From NCBI RefSeq assembly GCF_000003815.2, contig NC_049996.1, positions 9,762,010-9,822,009 on the forward strand: 60,000 nucleotides of DNA, read 5' to 3'. The stretch comes from Branchiostoma floridae (lineage: Eukaryota > Chordata > Leptocardii > Amphioxiformes > Branchiostomatidae). The number at the start of each line of letters is the position of its first letter. Within the stretch, counting starts at the first letter, position 1. The notes below the pieces were generated by a model. It saw only the letters and a program-made list of their open reading frames with translations, ran no database searches and was not told the DNA's origin. The position numbers were made by a program, and so were the translations under genes. Positions 1 to 12,300 of the stretch are shown piece after piece.

Positions 1-52
1 GGAAGATCAGATTGGAAACTATGGTCAGGATGTGCGCTAGCCTGTACGCCAT
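1..52 (-). CDS. First coding exon of a TLC-domain paralogue, cut by window edge
   Basis: A start codon at 50-52 opens a frame (MAYRLAHILTIVSNLIF) that matches the first 17 residues of the TLC gene at 1674-3653 with few changes. The exon runs off the left edge, so the rest of this paralogue, if it exists, lies outside the window. The similarity continues into the DNA upstream of the start codon (to about 130), and further pieces of the same upstream region appear near 340-460. It could be a complete neighbouring gene or only another duplicated first exon. Confidence 0.45.
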   Translation of the reverse strand, partial: MAYRLAHILTIVSNLIF

Positions 53-519
53 GCTTGTATCGGGATTTTATCTGATGGCTTCTTTCCAAGTTGCAGAACT
101 GGGTCTGGATCAAAATGCTGTTTGAACGATGTCTCATTTAGGAACACGTTATCACACTTGTACCTTGTATTGGTCCCTTAACGGCCAGTATTAAGGATCG
201 TGGAAAATTTCGAAAACTGTACGCCATCGTTGTATCGGGATTTGATATGATGGCTTCTTGTTGCTGTTACTGATAGCATGTGAAATTCAATACAAAACGT
301 CCCACCATGCTTATAAAAACCTGCTGCGTATCACAGTAGCCAGGGTATTATCAGCTAATTCCTCGAGTACATTTGGAAATTTGGAAAAGAACAACTTCGC
401 CCAAACTGGTGATATTCGGGTGCATGATTGAGCGATCAGCTATTGGCAAAGCATGACGACGTAGCAGAAACGCTTCCATGTTAAAAGAATTCGAAATAAG
501 GACAGTAGCTTGGCTAAGA

Positions 520-656
520 TAATCTTCAAGCAGAATCCCGGTGGGATAAGATAGTATCAAAGCTGGCCAAGGAGCCGGCCAGAGGAAGTCAGCCGCCTAC
601 CTTGACCAGCTCAAGTTGATACTATCGTATGCCACCGGGACTCTGCTTGGAGATTA
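520..656. mobile_element. hAT-like MITE, 137 bp, 8-bp target duplication
   Basis: The ends are inverted copies of each other: the left end reads TAATCTTCAAGCAG and the right end, reversed, TAATCTCCAAGCAG, with the match continuing for about 40 bp. It is flanked by a perfect 8-bp direct repeat, GGCTAAGA (512-519 and 657-664). No coding capacity. An 8-bp duplication suggests mobilisation by a hAT-type transposase. A second copy is at 25689-25819. Confidence 0.8.
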
Positions 657-707
657 GGCTAAGAGAGCGTTAAATGTTGATCATTGAGATTAACACATGT
701 ACAGTAC

Positions 708-859
708 CTGTTTGTTATGACCACCTGTTTCTTCGGGGACAATTTCCCAAAAGCAGGAGATATTTTCTTCATCACAGGTGCGGCCAGCCACCTGAAGATA
801 CTCAGATGAAAGATTAGACTGGAAACTATGGTCAGGATGTGCGCTAGCCTGTACGCCAT
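708..859 (-). other. Orphan duplicate of the TLC-gene first coding exon
   Basis: This 152-bp copy of the TLC first exon has an intact start codon (857-859), an open frame with a few conservative substitutions, and the same donor (CAG|GTACTG, exon end 708). No copy of exon 2 is visible between it and the left edge. It is either an alternative first exon and promoter for the paralogue starting at 52, or a remnant of a partly deleted gene copy. Upstream flanking DNA to about 1265 is also duplicated and matches 3650-4450, with an insertion in the latter. Confidence 0.6.
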
Positions 860-1522
860 GCGTGTATCGGGATTTTACGCGATGGCTTGTTCCTCAGCTG
901 TTTGTGATTTTGTCTGTAGCAAAGTTGCAGAACTGGTTTCAGCTCAAAATGTCGGACCGACACCTCATTTAGAAACACCTTGCCTCACTTCGGGCGTGGT
1001 AAATTTGGAGAACAGTTTTGTCTTCGAGGAACAACTTGGCTTAGTAAAAACATACGATACTTGGGTGTTTCTGGCAATCAGCTATCGATTACGCTTTGCC
1101 TCATAGGAGGGTGAACTTCTTTAACAACCTGATAGAGGGCAACATTTCCCGACATGCTCAATCCAAAATGGCGTCCAGTTGTGCAGACGACATTTTCCGG
1201 TTGATGACGAAATCGTCGAAGTGGAACATTATAACAACACCGACGAGATCGCTCACTCGCTCCTCCTCCAAAATATTACTTTGGTATCCAATCATTGCTA
1301 CCAATAGCATGATGCAAAAAGGTGTATTATGTGTGATCTATATAGATAGACAGATAGAGAGAGACAGATTTTTCTTGAACTTTGTTTAATTCCGTCAGTA
1401 ACTTCTGACTCTATCGTCCATTGCATGATCCTCATAGCTTTTATATGAATTGAAAAGGGAGGCCTGATGAAACAATTGCAAAAGATAAATGCCTATGGAG
1501 GTGAACAAATATCTTTTTAACC

Positions 1523-1528
1523 TTTATT
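1523..1528 (-). terminator. Probable polyadenylation signal of the TLC gene
   Basis: AATAAA on the minus strand, about 150 bases downstream of the TLC-gene stop codon. Confidence 0.5.
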
Positions 1529-1673
1529 TAATTTCATTAGCATCATAGATTATAAAACGATGCAGCATTATTGTCATAGCGTTCTTTTTACTGCAAACAA
1601 GTGAATGTAACACGGGAAACACTGACTATTCTTAGTCTATGAACAAGAAAAAACTGACATAGAAAATGCCAGT

Positions 1674-3653
1674 TTAACGGCTCAAAGTACGGTAGGCCCC
1701 TTTACACATCTTGCTGAACCAGTATAGATCGAACACACAGCTCACGGGTATGAAAACGAAGATGCCTACGAGCATCCCGGTGCCGACTGTGTACAGCTTT
1801 CCTGTCTCCATCAGTGGAGACAGACGGAACCACAGAGGCATGGTAGCGAGACGGCAGGTGAAAAACACCACCAACATCAGCACTCCGTTCAGCTTGTAGA
1901 GAAGTGACGTCTTCTGTCCCAATTCGTACAAGATGATCCTGTGGGCAAGAGAAGAAGACGAAGTAATGCTTAATAAGCTTCTATCTAATTCCACACCAGT
2001 ATACATATGACGAGGGAGACAGAGAATGGGGATAGGTAAGGTATGATGTCCCTGATACTTCTTTATTTTCTCCGTGAACATGGAGATATTTTTTTCGGTC
2101 TGTGTGTCTGTCCTGCTGTATATTTATTATTTGATAGTAATGTAAAATGGCAGGATGTGGGGCTGAAAATGGTGTAACTGGAGACATGGAGGATGGGAAG
2201 GCTGGTCCTGAAAGTTGGCGCAGCATCCTTCGCCCGGGGTTCAGAGTCCAACAGCCAGAAGATGTCGAAAATTCACAACAGTAAATAAAAGAAGAAATTG
2301 ACACAAAAGTCTAAACATTTCACTGAGGTATGGGATCTTCATGTCCAGTTTTGTACTGACCTCAAGTTCACGAAAGGAGTGGAGAGTTCCTGCAGGAAAA
2401 CGAGGTTGCTGCAGTATGGCAGTACGGGAACCACCTGAAAAGTGTGAAATTGCAGAAAGAAAACATTGAAGACGACAGGATCTGACACATATTTGCAAAT
2501 CTATACATATATATCTCAAAGTTAAGAGGACTGAGAAATACGACTTGAATCTTAAAAAAAAAGAATAGAAATCAAATACTAAAGATATGTAGAAATGGGG
2601 AGAAATGACAACTTACTGTACCAGCCACTATTCCAAATACGCTCATCAAATGATGAACCAACATCATAAAATCGTACTGAGCAGGATGTGTTGCCATTAC
2701 CAAGAGATCTGGGGGCAAAATGGGGTGGCGTTTTACTTAATACTAGCTATAGCTAGATTTTATCAAAAGGCTGATAAGAAGGTACATTTTACGGTAATTT
2801 CATCACAATGGTTTTAATCATAAATTGATCATACGTGTTGAAGCAAACCAAAGACATACCGGCCACCGTGTATCCAAGGAATATGCACCCTGTATACCTC
2901 ACAGCAGGTGAATCATACCTATGGGCACAAGTCATGATAGAAAGTACATGACCAACTTTACATACGAGTCAACAGCCAGTACTTGTAATATACATTAAGT
3001 TATCATTGGTGACTGGCTCTCTAAAGGGACTAGGACACTTTAGGTTATTTTTATCCTGTCAAGTTTCATAAACAAACAACATAAACCTCTTGTCTTGACT
3101 TATAAGCATACAAGATTGTCTTGACATGGTTTTCTAGTGAACCTTCTTAGAATCGTCTTCAGATTTATTAACATATCAATTCAGAGTTTTGGTTTGAAAA
3201 AAAAAAGCCATCGTTCATTAAGTCACTGACAGCGGTACGTGCTGTCTGAAACGTCTGACCGCTTCAAAAATCATATCCAGTATATTGAGTTACTATCATT
3301 TGGCGTACCAAAGTTTAGTCGGCAGTACTTCCCCCGGGTACATAAAGACATACGCACCCATGCCTCCAACAACCACACTGTGGACCAAGGACATCACACT
3401 GCAAAGGCAGAACGATTTCATGTGTAAAGAATTTGAAAGAAAGACAATTACTTGGCTAACAGACCTTGAAATGTTGATCAGTGAGATAAAAACTACAGTA
3501 CCTGTTTGTTATGACCACCTGTTTCTTCTGGGTCAATTTCCCAAAAGTAGAAGATATCCTCTTCATCACAGGTGCGGCTATCCACCTGAAGATGCTCAGA
3601 TGGAAGATTAGACTGGAAACTATGGTCAGGATGTGCGCTAATTTGTACGCCAT
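1674..3653 (-). CDS. TLC domain-containing protein, TLCD4 (TMEM56)-like
   Basis: Six exons on the minus strand: 3502-3653, 3309-3398, 2860-2918, 2617-2708, 2361-2434, 1674-1938. All junctions are GT-AG and the phases join into 243 codons plus stop, close to the usual length of TLCD proteins. The protein has several hydrophobic helices and the family's hallmarks: a His in SVMSLVHSVVVGG, the paired His in MLVHHLMSVFG, and LQELSTPFVNLR followed by NGVLMLVVFFTCR. The C-terminus is basic. TLC proteins are multipass membrane proteins related to ceramide synthase/TRAM/CLN8; relatives of TLCD4 have been tied to membrane lipid composition, but no reaction can be read from this sequence. Closest by eye to TLCD4 rather than TLCD5. 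Its first exon and upstream DNA exist in two further copies to the left. Confidence 0.85.
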
Positions 3654-3789
3654 GCTTGTATCGGAATGGCGTGATCCTGCTGTTGCTATTTCTCTGTGAT
3701 ATTGCAGGTGGGTGGCAAAGTTGCAGAACTGGTTTCAGATCGAACCGGCGGCAGCTCATTTAGAAACGCTTCGGGCGTGGTAAATTTGG

Positions 3790-5183
3790 AGAACTGTTCT
3801 GTCAAGTTATGATATGAGAATAGAAACATGCAGGATTGGAAGGCTGGTCCATTCCCACCATGTTTTGAATAACCACTTTACCCGGTTTACAAGCAGGACC
3901 GGAATGGAAATATCAATCATTTTCGGTAGATTTGACTTTGGCAGGGTCAGTTGAATTTTTAGACGATCGAGGCAATGTAGTACTTGGTGAGAAAGATTAT
4001 TGAGTACTGAAATCATCTGTAACTTATTGCTCGTGATCAATTGATCGGCATTTTCTCCGAGTGGCCACCTTTTTTATATATACAGTATATGACTATAATA
4101 GCCACATTTCTCCAGTCCCTTGAGTGGCCGCTATAGACAGGTTTGACTGTAGCTCACTTGGGGCGTGGTTAAGTAAACTCTACTGTTTCCCAAAATTGCT
4201 AAGCCAAAATATGTGATATTTGGGTGTCATTAACGACCAGCTATTGATAAAGTATAACGCTTTGCGCTATTGGAAGACGAGCTTCTTTACCGACCTGACA
4301 GAGGACGCTGTTGCAACATTTCCCGACATGCCCCAATTCAAGATGGCGTCCAATTGTGCAGACGACGTTTTCCGGTTGATGACGAAATCGTCGATTCCGT
4401 GGTAAGGGTGACGTAACACTGAAGTTGAACATCATAACAACATCGCGACAATGTTCTTGCAGTGGTTTGGGAGGATATCCTTTGCTGTGAAGTTGCACAA
4501 CAATCAGGAATTCTAGCAAAACTGTCGAGATCGCGAAACTTCTTTTGCCCCTCCTCCAAAATATCATTTTGGTAACGTTAACCATGCATTGTTTGATCAG
4601 AGTTATCTAATCTCCTTGGCTTGGCGATCCAATAATTGCTACCAATATAAGGTTATTGGAACGTGATCCTCAGAAATACTTTTGATGTGCCCCTAATTCA
4701 GACCTTCGGAGAAAACACAAACCAAAACAATGTTATATTTAGACGTGTCAGATGATTGGTTTGGCGTGGAAACGTAGATAGTGGCGTAGCTAACATTTAC
4801 AACATCCTTAACAGTTACGGTCAACGTCGTGGTGTTTTTTTGCTTTGTTTGAACACGAAAACGATACGCTAAAGCTGTTCAGAAATGGTTTCAACAATCT
4901 ATCAAAACCTTTAGATTGCCATCAAAGTTAGCGATATTATGAAAGCGAAAACCTAAACTTTTGTGCCGTAGATAGTCCCAACAACCAGCAAAGGTCGCCC
5001 TACACTGATAGCTATTCAATAACCAATTTGATACGTAGCATGATATGGCAGGTGTCCAACAATACGTAATGCTAGAACCACTCGTACAAGTCAGTTGACC
5101 GGAAAATGATGTTAACTCTATATCCCGACCTTGGCAGGATCCGTGGTGCGCACCACCAAATCACCACCGATTGACTCAGACTC
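3790..5183. other. Intergenic between divergent TLC and kelch genes
   Basis: This gap lies between two divergently transcribed genes, so it should hold both promoters. The stretch 4140-4450 is a diverged copy of 1000-1250, part of the duplicated TLC upstream block, with about 350 bases present only here (3790-4140). I see no TATA box or other motif that I would defend. Confidence 0.5.
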
Positions 5184-8104
5184 ATGTCAACACAAATAGA
5201 GAAGCCAGCCGGCCGGGTGTCCGTGCAACACGAAACCACCGGCTTGTCACAGTGCTTGAAGCGGAAGGAGTGCGACTCAGACCCCGAAGACATGGGAAAG
5301 GCAGTCCCTTCCCTGAAGCGGTTCCGTCGGGACGACGCACAGTGCGACCTCACGCTACGCGTCCAGGGCACCGACTTTAGGGCCCACAAATGTGTCATTA
5401 TGGCAAACAGCGACTACTTCTACTCCATGTTCACTCATCCTTTGAAAGAGTCGGCAGAAACAGTTGTGGAACTCCAAGGGTTGGATTCGAACACGTTTGA
5501 AACGCTGTTCGACTTCATGTACACGTCCGACCTGACGCTAACGGAGGAGACCCTACAGAATGTCCTGTCCGCCTCCACGTACCTACAGATTCCCAAAGCG
5601 CTGGAGAAATGTTCCGACTACTTGGAACGGAGCATGGACGCCTTGAATTGTGCAGAAACGCTCGTGACTGCTGGAAATCACGGGCTGACTAGTCTGGAGA
5701 TGATCGTCACCGAATTTCTGGCTAAAAACTTTATCATAGCCACTGAGTCCCTGAGCTTTCTCTACCTGTCCCCAAAACAAATCCTCACGCTTCTTGACAG
5801 TGATTATACTTTTGTCTGCGCCGAGTTGGACATATTTGAGGCTATAGTTCGCTGGTTTCGCCACGATTTTGAACAGAGGGCAAAGTATGTGGGAAAGATT
5901 ATGAAGAAGATCCGGTTTGGCTTAATCAGTGTGGTCGACATAGAAGAAGAGGTTGTACCCGTGAGCAAGGAGTTCGAAAATCGTGAGTTCTCGAAACTGG
6001 TGGCCGATGCGAGGGCCTGGCATTCAAGAAAGTTCGAGCAAAGTGTTTCTGACAAGGTTAACAGCACAGCAAGGGTGTCCCCGTACATGACGTTAGTTTC
6101 TGGTATGATAGACTCGAACCAGGACTCCTCCCTGGCTATCCGTATGTGCCGAGCGCCGTGGAAACGCAGGCATCGCTGGGAGCCGGTCGGTACTACTCCC
6201 AAGAACTTTGGGAAGGCAGCTGTTGCCTGTGCTGTGGTGGGTTTGCAAAATATATTTTTAGAACATGCTCATTTCATTTACTCATTCTTACTTATATAGA
6301 GAAAAATATGCATGTATATATAGTGCTTATGTAGTATTTGTAAGAAACATTTCTCCTGAGTCTAAAAATTTCCTTGGGAGCATATTAGCCCTGGAGCAGA
6401 GAGCTGGCCTGTGTATGGGCTAGAAGAAAGTCTGGCATCCAGGCTAATAGAACATCTACATAAAAAGATCTTTAAGGACCTTAATGAATTTCAATACCCC
6501 TTACTCACAGTAAGCAGCAAAGCTATATTTTAAATTCTGGCTTTGATCCAACAATGACTCAACAACAGAGGCAAATCCAAGTGTGGTGATAAAACCAGAA
6601 CCACTTCCAAGAAAACATACAAGTCTAAATAAGGTTAAAATTAGGCACATGGTAATGCTCTAACAAGGTCACATTTGTGATGTTTTGACACTGAACAGGG
6701 CAACACTTAACTACGGAATAAAAGAAGCAAGGCAGTAATTCTAGCAGTAAACCTTGTGAAGGCCAAACCAGTTGTATTTCTTCGTACAGGAGAAGAAGTT
6801 TGATTGCACACCCAATTTGCCAGCGTATTTCGTGCAGTTATCAGGGAAGTGCAATAACACAAACTTATACAGCTGTATAGAAGGTCATGGGATAGGTGAG
6901 GTGAGGATACAGCTGAACTGCGCCAGTTTGGGATTTGGGGATTGTGTGCCATAACAGAAGTGTACGATAATCCGTTGTGCAATTATTTCTACTGTACTTG
7001 GATTTGTCACTTCAATTTTGTTATTTTTCTAGGTGGGAGACTTTCTGTACGTGGTGGGTTTCCCCAAGCGCTTCCTCGCGAGCCAGTCGGAGATACATGA
7101 TGATGTGAACTGGTTTATGCGGTACGACCCACGTCAGGAGGAATGGCTCAAGCTTAGGAAGTTAAACTACAAACACTCAGGTAAGATTTATTTTATGGTG
7201 CTAGATGATTCATCTGTACACAACCTAGCAATTTGTTGAGGAAGTGCAATACACTGCACAACGTTTTCTGCATGCTATCCCCATCTGGATACTCTCTACA
7301 TCTCTGTTTATGTATCATGTGGAGAGCTAGCCTGGTATCCAGCCATATTACAGCTCCCGAGTCTCTTCTGTCCTCTCCGCAGAACAGACTCGAGCTATAA
7401 TATGGCTGGATACCAGGCTAGTGGAGAGCTTAAAAGTAAACCTGTGTACTTTCTTTTGTACACTTCACACAGGTATGAAACTAACATCTGTTGGGGACAA
7501 GCTATACGCGTCAGGATCTTCTGATGTCAACATCGTGGAGTGTTACCTCATCAGGACCAACCGCTGGGTGGACGCGTTCGAGCTTCCTCACAAACAATTC
7601 CTGCACGCAGCAGAGTCGCACGGAGGGAAGCTCTACATCGCGGGCGGGATCTTCGTAGAGAACGAAGGCAGCACGGCGTGCGATGACCTTCTACACTTCG
7701 ATCCCACCACAAAAGAACTCGCCACGCTGAAACCAATGGGGACGCCGCGCTTCGGCCACAGTGTGGTGAGCCACGGATGCAAACTGTACAGTTTTGGAGG
7801 CACGACCTACCACCCTGAAGTGGCATGGGGGTTTGCTGAGAGCTCTGAGTGTTACGACATCAAGGACGATACTTGGACCACTCTACCCTCAATGCCGACA
7901 CCCAGAGGTTTCTCGGGTGTTGCCGTGTTGGGAGATCTGATCTACGTGGTTGGCGGGACCTGTGACGGGTTTGGTAAAACGTCAGTGGAGGTTTATGACG
8001 TGAATACGAATAAATGGGAGAAGCGAGCCATGATTCAGAGAAGGCTGTACTACCTGGGACTGGTCCTGCTTCGACACCCCTTCAAGAAGTTCAAAAATCC
8101 ATAG
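5184..8104 (+). CDS. Kelch-like protein (BTB-BACK-kelch)
   Basis: Three exons: 5184-6236, 7033-7180, 7473-8104. Junctions are GCTGTG|GTGGGT, CACTCAG|GTAAGA and ACACAG|GTATG; phases agree and give 610 residues, a normal length for this family. Residues about 50-155 form a BTB domain (CDLTLRVQGTDFRAHKCV... YFYSMF) and 156-260 a BACK domain. From about 345 onward are kelch blades with the usual double-Gly and Tyr/Trp pattern (GKLYIAGG, DLIYVVGG, SSECYDIKDDTWTTLPSMP). Family members are usually substrate adaptors for Cullin-3 ubiquitin ligases; BTB dimerises and binds CUL3, and the propeller recruits the target. The first blades are weakly conserved. Lancelets have many such genes, so I assign no vertebrate orthologue. 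The start gives a short Ser/Thr-rich N-terminus before BTB; no better upstream Met is evident. Confidence 0.88.
6389..6457. mobile_element. Degenerate small inverted-repeat element in kelch intron 1
   Basis: The segment starts TAGCCCTGG and ends CCAGGCTA, matching the terminal sequence of the element at 7328-7420. The inner arms are decayed and I see no clear target duplication. Confidence 0.4.
7328..7420. mobile_element. Hairpin MITE with TAGCCTGG termini
   Basis: A 93-bp element in kelch intron 2. Its arms (TAGCCTGGTATCCAGCC at the left, the reverse complement at the right) pair over about 40 bp. It is flanked by GTGGAGAGC at 7319-7327 and 7421-7429, an 8-9 bp target duplication, compatible with a hAT-type origin. 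Confidence 0.75.
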
Positions 8105-9377
8105 GGCTGCAAAATTTCCAACTACAACTAATATATAAAGGTTGTTGGATCGAGAACTTAGTTTTGAGCCATTCTGGATTAATTGCGTTAGCTGCAAACT
8201 TTTATCCCATGGATCTAGAGTTAGACTATCAAATGAGTCTATGTCTATTTTAAACCTGATATGCATTATTTCATTTCATTATTCACAGTTAAACTGTGGT
8301 AATTTTCAATACTTGAGAGTCGGTACTTTAACTACCGGTACTTACTAGGACTTGATGATTGTAATACATGATATGTGAAAGCAAAGATACTTTTATATCA
8401 GTGTAAAGCCTTTGTGAATAGATGTGTCAATGCAACTTGCAAGTACACCTAGCTTACCACTAAACAAAATATTCCCCTCTCCCAAGGAGGTTGAACTTGC
8501 TTCTCCAGACAACACTCCCAATAGGATTTTGACTGCACGACTATACGACTACATAATTTAATATATTGTTTGAATGAGAAAAAAACAAGTTAACAATTAA
8601 GAAAATTGGTTGTCTAGATCGAACCACTGCTGCATAAAACTATGTGAAATAATCAGTGACAACAAGGCTGTCAGTTCATGTGTTATCTTTCTTTTCATAT
8701 ATAATCAGAACACAATAGTCCATGTTAACCATGCTGGGTTCTCCTATACCTACTTCTCACATATCTAAGATATCGATAAAAGTGTAAAATTTGTACAAAA
8801 CTAAGGATTTTACATAAACAGTATCATTTATGCAATGATTAGATGTAAAGTCATTTGACCTCAACTCCTGTGTACTTCTGCATGGTTTTGATATGAAACG
8901 GAATAAATCGTACAAATAAATGTCAAAAGAGCCTCCTTTTTGCCCTACACTTGATTTTCAGGGTAGTTATAAAATCTAGCAGTTACCACTTAACAGGTCA
9001 AATCAAGTAAATCAAAATATAACAACTTCCTTTTTCTGAAATAAAAAGTTTTCCTTTCCCTCTTTTCTTTCAATAAGAACAAATGTGGTACTAGTATAGT
9101 CTGCTGAATGAAGGAATGTTGGTTCACTTGTGAAAATTTTTCTCTCACTTATTGCTTTCCTTTATGCCACAAATGATATCATAGATAGATGTTTTTTCTA
9201 CAGTACAGTACACTACACCTTTGCTGTATAGACTGTGATAACAAAGACTGTTGCATCCATTTGGGATCAGTTTTTTTTACTGTTCACCATGTAACGTATG
9301 ACATGTTGTAACATGAACAGGCACCACAGAGTAAGACTTTGCTCCAGAAATGACCCCTGCATGTTACTGTGGATGGT
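8105..9377. other. 3' flanks of convergent kelch and NOP58 genes
   Basis: AT-rich DNA between two convergent genes. Two AATAAA motifs on the plus strand at 8902 and 8915 could end the kelch transcript about 800 bases after its stop. I could not find a convincing AATAAA for NOP58 on the minus strand. Confidence 0.5.
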
Positions 9378-12300
9378 TTAGTCCGAATCTTCCTCTTCTT
9401 TCACTTTCTTTTCCTTCTTCTTTTTCTTCTTCTTCTTTTCAGAGCTTGGCTGTGGACAAGAACAAATAAGCATGAGATTTGTAAAGGTATCAGTAGCCTA
9501 ATATTATTTTTTTAGCAGTGGGTTGTTCACACACTGTATATAGGACCTGTTATTGGAAGGCAGAGCCCATCCCTCTCCTCCCACCACTGTTTACCTCCCC
9601 AAACAAAGTCAGGTACTGTACCCATGTTTACACCTGGATGGAGTGAAGAAAGTCATGCACAGTGCTTTTCCAAAGGAACAGCATCTAGCCAGGAATCACT
9701 AGCCTATACTTTATTAGATTTCTGCCCTATGTATGACATCAGGCTTAGGAAAAAAATGTTGTGTTTCCTGTTTCCCTACCTACACTAGAAAAGCCTTTTT
9801 GGGTTGGCAGTGGAGTCACATAGATTCCAGTTAGAATTTTTACTCAGCCTGCATCCTATTGAAGTAAAAACACTGCTTGTCCCATCTAATATAGGATAAA
9901 TGTATCTACTATGTACAACATTCAAGTTTGACAGTGAGAGACACTAAGTCAAGTGTCCTCATGCATTTCAGTTTACTTTCTTCAACTGTATTGTAATATG
10001 TCACACTAGTTTTGGCCAGCCTAAAAAAATTGCCAAAAAAAATCCCTTTTTTTCCTAGGCCTAAGTATAACAATGAGACTTATACCAATGTATGGATATC
10101 TACAATAAAAACATGAGTGTACTTCGGGTGTTTCTGGTTCAGTAGCAGTGCTGGCCCCTCCTAATGATTCCTTCTTCTTTTTGTCTTTCTTCTTCTTTTT
10201 CTTTGCTGATTCACCTTCCTCGGTTTCCTCAGCTGGAAGAGAAAGTTTTTACATGTTAAAAATGCTTCAAAAAGTCCTTATTCATATGTGTAAGCAGACA
10301 TACAATAGTTTGTTTTTCTACATAACATCTAAACTGCCTTTCAGTCTAACACACCAGTTAAGCACACAAGATACAAGTTGTATAACACCAAACTGGTAGG
10401 TTTGATCCACTCACACCAGGATGGACCCTTCCTAATCTTTTTGTTAAGTGTAGTGGGTTCTTCAACATGCTCTAAGCATGCCTGTCCTAAAAAATGGAGC
10501 CTCCAGATTTTTTTGTCCCATCCGAGATCTATGTACTCACCTGAGTGAGGAAGTGGGTGTTATGTGCCTTTCCAAAGTGCATAACATTGGAGCCTGCAAG
10601 GAATTTGAACCCAGTACCTTTAGATTCTCAGTCCACAACTCTAACAACAGGACCACCTTTCCACCTTTTACATGTTCTTATTCCTGGAGAATGGATGATG
10701 ACTTGCAGAACTGACGTACCTTCCGCTGGCTCTTCCTTGACCTTGGTTTTCTTCTTCTTCTTGGGTTTCTCGGGCGTCTCCCCTTCTCCAACCTCCTCAA
10801 TCTTCCTCTTCTTTGGCACAGCAGGGAGGGTGGAGTCTGCTGATGGGTCCGCCACTTTGACCACGCTACAACAGAACACAACATTCTTGTTTTACAACAT
10901 CTTTACATTCATCATTTTGACCACCAAATTTGAAGATCAATATAGGGGAGGATGCTGTGCTGTCATGTACTGGTACACCATATGAATCAAGTAACAATTG
11001 TATGTTTGTATGAAGGTACTGTCAGGTTCATAAGATTTGCAGTATAAATAGACTAATCGAATAGCCTGCCCATCTCAGTCAAACTGTGGAAATGCAAAAT
11101 TAAAATATGAAAAATATTTGACGATCATGCAGCTACATGGTCTAGCTGCTAACTGCCATGATGCTATGATTGGTTGAACTGCTAATTGTTAGAAACCAAT
11201 TGGGATCAACCTATTAGAGTCATATTATTGTCATAAAGACTGCAGTCTCCCCACCTTTTACTCTCGTACTTGTCAGCCTGAGCCTTGGCCCTGCCAGCTC
11301 CAGAGATCTTCCTGAAGTGTCCCTCCTCTATAAAGTTTAGTTTAGAGTACAGTATCCCCACCTTTTACTCTCGTACTTGTCAGCCTGAGCCTTGGCCCTG
11401 CCAGCTCCAGAGATCTTCCTGAAGTGTCCCTCCTCTATAAAGTTTAGTTTTGTTATAAAAAGTACAGTCTCCCCACCTTTTACTCTCATACTTGTCAGCC
11501 TGTGCCTTGGCCCTGCCAGCTCCGGAGATCTTCCTGAAGTGCCCCTCCTCTATAGAGTTTAGTTTTGTCATAAAAATTACAGTATTCCCACCTTTTACTC
11601 TCGTACTTGTCAGCCTGTGCCTTGGCCCTGACAGCTCCGGAGATCTTCCTGAAGTGTCCCTCCTCTATAAAGTTTAGTTTTGTCACAAAGACTACAGTCT
11701 CCCCACCTTTTACTCTCGTACTTGTCAGCCTGTGCCTTGGCCCTGCCGGCTCCGGAGATCTTCCTGAAATGTCCCTCCTCTATAAAGTTTAGTTTTGTCA
11801 TAAAAAGTACAGTATCCCCACCTTTTACTCTCGTACTTGTCAGCCTGTGCCTTGGCCCTGCCAGCTCCAGAGATCTTCCTGAAGTGTCCCTCCTCTATAA
11901 AGTTTAGTTTTGTCATAAAGACTACAGTATCCCCACCTTTTACTCTCGTACTTGTCAGCCTGTGCCTTGGCTCTGCCAGCCCCAGAGATCTTCCTGAAAT
12001 GTCCCTCCTCTATAAAGTTTAGTTTTGTCATAAAAAGTACAGTATCCTCACCTTTTACTCTCATACTTGTCAGCCTGAGCCTTGGCCCTCCCAGCCCCAG
12101 AGATCTTCCTGAAGTGTCCCTCCTCTATAAAGTTTAGTTTTGTCATAAAGAGTACAGTATCCCCACCTTTTACTCTCGTACTTGTCAGCCTGTGCCTTGG
12201 CCCTGCCAGCTCCAGAGATCTTCCTGAAGTGTCCCTCCTCTATAAAGTTTAGTTTTGTCATAAAGACTACAGTATCCCCACCTTTTACTCTCGTACTTGT

